From assembly GCA_025093555.1 (NCBI GenBank), contig JAIWNF010000206.1:1-10493 (forward strand): a stretch of DNA of 10,493 nucleotides. Direction: 5' to 3'. The notes beneath the pieces were generated by a model, which saw only the letters and a program-made list of their open reading frames with translations, searched no databases and had not been told where the DNA came from. Made by a program: the position numbers and the translations under genes. This document shows, piece after piece, positions 7,601 through 10,493 of the stretch. The DNA comes from Circinella umbellata. Taxonomy: Eukaryota > Mucoromycota > Mucoromycetes > Mucorales > Lichtheimiaceae. Numbering within the stretch: position 1 is the stretch's first letter; the number at the start of each line of letters is the position of its first letter.

Positions 7601-7672
7601 GGCAAGATTAAATATACAGGATTAGTCATATATCGTCAATTGACACCTGATCAGGAGCTTCAAGAAAAATAA
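4640..7672 (+). CDS. MULE transposase fused to a USP-like cysteine peptidase (4 exons)
   Basis: Predicted exons are 4640-6177, 6266-6423, 6513-6669 and 6733-7672, giving 931 codons including TAA (930 residues). The start is the first ATG after an in-frame stop at 4622 and has an A-rich, Kozak-like context. Residues 62-133 form a GCM/WRKY-type zinc finger (C62, C68, C73, C97, C100, C110, H131/H133). Residues about 250-470 form the Mutator-like DDE core: D266 in ITDVTY, D336 in MMDFSQAQ, the C-x2-H motif C367/H370 in GCYYHW, and E462 in TNGVEAFH. The linker has basic clusters (HRKPKKKF, KKRLRK) and a charged helix. The C-terminal region (about 630-925) is a C19/C98-like isopeptidase with C640, H878 and D894/N895. 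Such transposases bind transposon ends in the nucleus and cut DNA. The peptidase would act on ubiquitin- or SUMO-type conjugates, which is inference. All three splice junctions keep frame and no disabling mutation is seen. Two adjacent genes remain an alternative. Confidence 0.8.
4823..5038 (+). other. GCM/WRKY-like zinc-finger DNA-binding domain of the MULE
   Basis: Within exon 1, residues 62-133. The spacing C-x5-C-x4-C, then C-x2-C, a further C and finally H-x-H matches the N-terminal zinc-binding module found in many MULE transposases of the WRKY-GCM1 superfamily. It is expected to recognise the transposon ends. The segment LEHKGKHTHGKY supplies the terminal His pair. Confidence 0.65.
6178..6265 (+). 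other. Predicted intron 1 of the MULE-USP gene (88 nt)
   Basis: The donor is GTAAGT and the acceptor TAATAATAG, with a possible branch site GCTAAAA about 20 nt before the end. The exon-1 frame would stop at the TAA inside the donor (6179-6181). Splicing joins AC to C (Thr) and continues as HRKPKKKF in an open frame up to the next donor. Closer acceptors (ending 6196, 6210, 6219) lead to immediate stops or the wrong frame. Confidence 0.7.
6424..6512 (+). other. Predicted intron 2 of the MULE-USP gene (89 nt)
   Basis: The donor is GTACGT and the acceptor GATACAG. The interior is markedly AT-rich, and without splicing the upstream frame stops at 6441. Splicing joins A to TA (Ile) and shifts into the frame reading ENHQHENSPDKED. 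An acceptor at 6506 (GTATAG) would also keep the frame and add two residues. Confidence 0.65.
6670..6732 (+). other. Predicted intron 3 of the MULE-USP gene (63 nt)
   Basis: The donor is GTATGT, there is a branch-like TTACTGAC, and the acceptor is ATTATGTAG. Splicing removes the stop at 6680-6682, joins AT to A (Ile) and enters SVNDQPEVDYP in the same frame as the peptidase domain. It thereby adds the Cys box that lies upstream of the ATG at 6839. This is the junction that links transposase to peptidase. Confidence 0.8.
6767..7660 (+). other. USP-like (C19/C98) cysteine peptidase domain
   Basis: Domain inside exon 4 of the MULE gene. The Cys box reads NRENTCFIDCIFNII (C640, codon 6797-6799). 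The QQD-like box is GNPVDVCECIL (D715, E718). Downstream are LLEESI and QRQIVEYAKFIIVVDRS, which match the strand before the palm in USPs. The His box is YQLCGCVLATRSTGFHFKA (H878), and YEFDNM supplies D894/N895. At about 290 residues it lies near the minimum size for the fold. It lacks CxxC zinc-ribbon pairs and has Phe where most USPs have Tyr after the catalytic His. The NTCFIDCI box also recalls the SUMO isopeptidase USPL1 (C98), so ubiquitin versus SUMO specificity is open. Confidence 0.65.
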
Positions 7673-9093
7673 CGTAGTATTATCCCTCTTTCTGGGTTTT
7701 TCTCTCTTTTCTCTTTTCTCTTCCTCTTTCTATTATATTTTTTTAGCTTATTTTTTTTCTCTTTAAGTATTATAAATACTTTTTATTATTATCGTTATCA
7801 TTATCACATTTCTTTTACGTATAAATTTAGATAAAGCAGTACCAGAAGTTTTTTTTTACAATGAATAATACGTAGTCAAGTTTACATCCAAGGAAACAGA
7901 TAGTCAATTATTTAGAATACGTAGAATAGCTTCTTCCTTTCTTTGCAATATAACAGTTAGTTCACTTTTTCTTCATTTTATTTAAATACATTCCCTTTCC
8001 TGACTATTTGATCGGTCGAATTTACTAGTTATAAAAACCGCCCTTCTATTTATTCTTCTCTTTGTTAAATAAGTTACGTATTTGACATAACTTTCTTTAT
8101 CCCTTATTAAATTGATATGATCCGAGCTATTCTGTTCTCGATTTATTCTTATCTTGTTTAAATTAACGCTTATAATTATAAGTATCTCAACTATAACAAC
8201 TTTTACAAAGATGATTATACGTTCATATAGAAAATACAAAGAAGTGTTTACTTTTTCTATTATTTCGATATTTGATTTACTTGTGAGTAATACAATAACT
8301 CTAAGTTTTTATTGTAATTTTTTCCCTTTATGTACAGATTTAACTATATGTACATAATGTCAATGTTGTAAAAGATAAATAAAATAATATAGGTAAATAT
8401 AAATAGGATATGATAATAAATATTGCAAAATTCGTTATATGATAGGTTTCTTAATGAAAGGACAAAGTGGTGTTGAGTGATTACGCTTATTGGCTGTTTA
8501 TATACTTCATTATCCTATTCTGGCGAACTAGAATGATACAATGAAATATAATTATTCATCTAGAAACAAATGGGCAAGCAATTCTGTAACTGGAAGTAAA
8601 TTACAAGTGTTGATATAATTAGTTACTACGTATATTGTAATCGATACATTATTGGTGGCACTTAACTAAGAGAATATCAAAGAAAAAAATGAAACAAGAG
8701 TCTGATTGTTTAAACAGGATAATGAACCTAATAAAAAAAAGCTAGTCATCACTAGTTCCATATAGTAGCAAAATAGAAAACATACATATATATAATAATA
8801 ATATTTGATAGTATATCTTTCAATTCGTTTTATTCATTCTAGTAGAACATTACATAGTTATAAAATATTTCGAGAAATTATTTAATGGAGGAAGTCAATG
8901 TTTAAGTCCTTTTGGTCATTATAGCTTCACTCTTATTTTCGCTATCGTTTTTTTTATCACATTTTAACATAATACGTATATAAAACTCGTAACTAATAAT
9001 GTTGACTAGAGTATGGGGTACTATCAAATTGACCGAGATCGATCGTAGTATTTAAAAGTAACCAAAATCTGAAAAAAAGACACCTTCCTTCAG
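7673..9093. other. AT-rich intergenic DNA between MULE and hAT
   Basis: It begins with a pyrimidine-rich 3' flank (about 7683-7765, CT and T runs) that probably contains the MULE transcript's 3' UTR. The rest is AT-rich with only short, low-complexity open frames such as the minus-strand one at 7982-8239. No RNA gene or recognisable repeat family is visible. No terminal inverted repeat matching the region upstream of 4640 was found by eye. Confidence 0.55.
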
Positions 9094-9133
9094 GTAGTTT
9101 TGTGTAGTTTTGTGTAGTTTTTGTGTAGTTTTG
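9094..9133 (+). repeat. Tandem 10-bp repeat (TGTGTAGTTT), about four copies
   Basis: GTAGTTT followed by two exact TGTGTAGTTT units and one copy with an extra T. It lies 85-120 bp beyond the hAT stop codon on the element's 3' side. Short direct repeats near the ends are common in hAT elements as transposase-binding sites, so it may belong to the hAT terminus. Confidence 0.75.
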
Positions 9134-9139
9134 GGCTCC

Positions 9140-9183
9140 TTCGGTGGCGAAGTACCCAAATTTTCAGTGGCTAAGTACCCAAA
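9140..9183 (-). repeat. Direct 21-bp repeat beside the hAT gene
   Basis: Two copies at 9140-9160 and 9163-9183 (19 of 21 bases identical, 23-bp period) share the core AAGTACCCAAA, preceded by TTCRGTGGC. A third, degenerate copy (ACTACCCAAAAATTT) runs to 9217 and reaches the hAT stop codon. On the transposase's strand the core reads TTTGGGTACTT. This is a plausible subterminal binding site for the hAT transposase. Confidence 0.7.
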
Positions 9184-9216
9184 AATCCAAATTAGGAAGG
9201 TTTACTACCCAAAAAT

Positions 9217-10400
9217 TTAGTGCACCCATAACCTCATTGTTCTACTACCATCTGAAATCTTTTCATTCTCACCAAAGAATCGAGACCACGAATCGACCAG
9301 CACACTTGTACGCAACTTTTCACTGCCAAGACGGTTACGTTCAGGTGATAAAAAATGTTTGGCTCTTGAAAAAACCCGTTCTGAACTTGCTGATGAAGCA
9401 GCAATTGCCAAGTATGTTCGTGCCATAGCTTTCAATTGCGGCCAATCGTTTACTTCACCACGCCAATAATCGAGGACAATCGTGTTACTGTGACCACTAG
9501 TTGGATCATCCAAGGTATATGCGTTAATATACCGTGCCAGTTGGTCGGCTCTACCTGGTGTTCTTTGAATAAGCGCATCAGGATCATAGACTGGTTGGAC
9601 TGGAACGAATGCTGGTTTATACTTATCCCATGTCGTGTTAACAAGTTCAATTGCTTCACTACGATATTCATCCCAATTTTCAGCTTCCCACCATTCATAC
9701 TTTAATCGTGGATCCAAGGCAGTTGCAACAGCATAGACGTGACCAGTAGCCTTGCAATAGTAACCTTGTAGCTTGACCCATCCAACCTTAGCAGCTGCTG
9801 ACAACTCTGGCCAATTCTATCAATTTAGACACACACACACACACACACAATATGAAAGTAAGTATAATGATTATATGAGATATGCGCTTTGTAAATATTA
9901 CGTTAACCCTTTTTTTCACTTATTTTTTTTACTTACATCGTTCCATGCCTCTATGTGGGCTTCCAGTACATTGAGGAGACGATTGTATGCTGTTATCACC
10001 AGGTTCATTGTTGGATATGATTCACCAGATATCAACGGGGTTAGTCTGGCGAACTCAAACAACAACTCGCTAATTTTCTGGAGACATTGCCATTCGTCGT
10101 CAGTTAATTCGAACTTTTGCAGCTCGGGAATTCCACGAAGAGTTCTATTGTACGCTTGCTTCACCACCAAGGCGCGTGCGATCATATAATACGTCGAATT
10201 CCATCTTGTTGGGGTGTCTAATATTAGCTCACGAGATTCTATGATTCTTACAGGTTGGCTTGATTCTCCTTCAGTATACTCATTATCAATCATCTGGTCC
10301 ACATGATTTTTTTCCTTGAAAGAGTCACGATATTTTTTCAACCGTTGTGGTGATGCGTGGATGGTGACAATCCCCTTTCGTAATTTTTGCAGGATTTTAC
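9217..10400 (-). CDS. hAT-family transposase, C-terminal part (5' end outside window)
   Basis: Two exons are visible on the minus strand: 10400-9937 and 9816-9217, together 353 residues plus TAA. The first begins KILQKLRKGIVTI and SPQRLKKY, then has LDTPTRWNSTYYMIARAL, the conserved D-TRWNST block of hAT transposases. The second has YAVATALDPRLKYEWW, then DYWRGEVNDWPQL, then AASSASSERVFSRA (the catalytic Glu is in SSERVFS) and FLSPERNRLGSEKLR, the hAT dimerisation region. The BED zinc finger and first catalytic Asp should lie beyond the right edge. hAT enzymes excise DNA via hairpins on flanking DNA and make 8-bp target duplications. The visible part has no frameshift or internal stop. Exon 2 is open from NWPELSAAAK, so the in-frame TTG at 9804 is not a start. 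Confidence 0.9.
9817..9936 (-). other. Intron of the hAT transposase gene (120 nt)
   Basis: The minus-strand donor is GAT|GTAAGT and the acceptor TTGATAG, with TCTAAAT as a possible branch site. Splicing is phase 0 and joins EAHIEAWND to NWPELSAAAK. It contains a (GT)n microsatellite and A-tracts; unspliced, the upstream frame stops at about 9916. Confidence 0.85.
9829..9848. repeat. (AC)10 microsatellite inside the hAT intron
   Basis: Ten uninterrupted AC units on the plus strand (GT on the coding strand), close to the intron's acceptor end. Confidence 0.9.
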
Positions 10401-10490
10401 CTGGTATACAAAAAAAAAAGAAAAAAAAGAAAAAGGTCAGTTGGTGCTTGATTTGATTATATGTTATTATATCTCTTATATTTCTTATAC
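10401..10490 (-). other. Probable second hAT intron reaching the window edge
   Basis: The acceptor is TTTTGTATACCAG after a long pyrimidine run on the minus strand, with ACTGAC as a good branch site (about 10436-10443). The best visible donor is GTATAAG at 10490, which leaves only three bases of upstream exon. The donor may instead lie outside the window. Exon homology (KILQKLRKG) starts right after the acceptor, which supports this end strongly. Confidence 0.6.
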
Positions 10491-10493
10491 TTT

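Noticed and set aside
6839..7672. Peptidase as an independent gene starting at ATG 6839
   Set aside because: That start would omit the Cys box NTCFIDC at 6791-6811, which lies upstream in the same frame and is reached by the intron at 6670-6732. Without it the domain lacks its nucleophile.
7982..8239. Minus-strand 85-codon open frame
   Set aside because: AT-driven Ile/Lys/Arg composition, no motif, and no conserved context. Likely chance.
9436..10189. Plus-strand open frames across the hAT gene
   Set aside because: They are antisense to clearly homologous hAT coding sequence.

Overview
The window looks like AT-rich nuclear DNA from a fungus, most likely a Mucoromycota-type (early-diverging) lineage. 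The evidence is short spliceosomal introns with GTAAGT/GTATGT/GTACGT donors, long A/T homopolymer tracts, and fungal-style Helitron, Mutator-like (MULE) and hAT sequences packed together. The phylum is an inference from style only. No housekeeping gene, rRNA, tRNA or CRISPR array is visible. The stretch is best read as a transposable-element-rich region.

Layout. Positions 1-2280 are AT-rich and non-coding apart from simple repeats: a GGAT-hexamer repeat at 574-667, an alternating purine-pyrimidine tract at 1111-1133 and a 15-bp tandem duplication at 1796-1825. A second copy of the GGAT repeat, with a perfect 12-bp hairpin, lies at 2281-2390. A weak broken exon-like frame sits at 2745-2957. 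On the minus strand, 3598-3890 is the C-terminal remnant of a Helitron Rep/helicase. It is cut off upstream exactly where a third GGAT/ATCCG repeat (3898-3998) begins. A run of six A-rich GTTATAG-type repeats (4229-4361) and a pyrimidine-rich leader precede the main gene.

The main gene (4640-7672, plus strand) can be reconstructed as four exons joined by three small introns with every phase matching. It gives one predicted 930-residue protein: a GCM/WRKY-like zinc finger, a MULE DDE transposase core with all expected acidic residues and the C-x2-H motif, a basic and then coiled-coil linker, and a C-terminal papain-fold deubiquitinase/deSUMOylase-like domain. That last domain has a USP-type Cys box, a QQD-like box, a His box and a trailing Asp/Asn. 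A transposase with a C19/C98-like isopeptidase on the same chain is the most interesting feature here. MULEs in other eukaryotes are known to carry cysteine peptidases of the OTU and Ulp1 types. A USP-type fusion is the unusual claim.

Positions 7673-9090 are non-coding AT-rich DNA. The right end (9217-10400, minus strand, continuing beyond the window) is the C-terminal two thirds of a hAT transposase with one resolved intron and a second that runs to the window edge. Its 3' flank (9094-9217) carries two kinds of short direct repeats that could be subterminal transposase-binding sites. All intron and fusion calls come from manual frame and splice-site reading and were not checked against transcripts.
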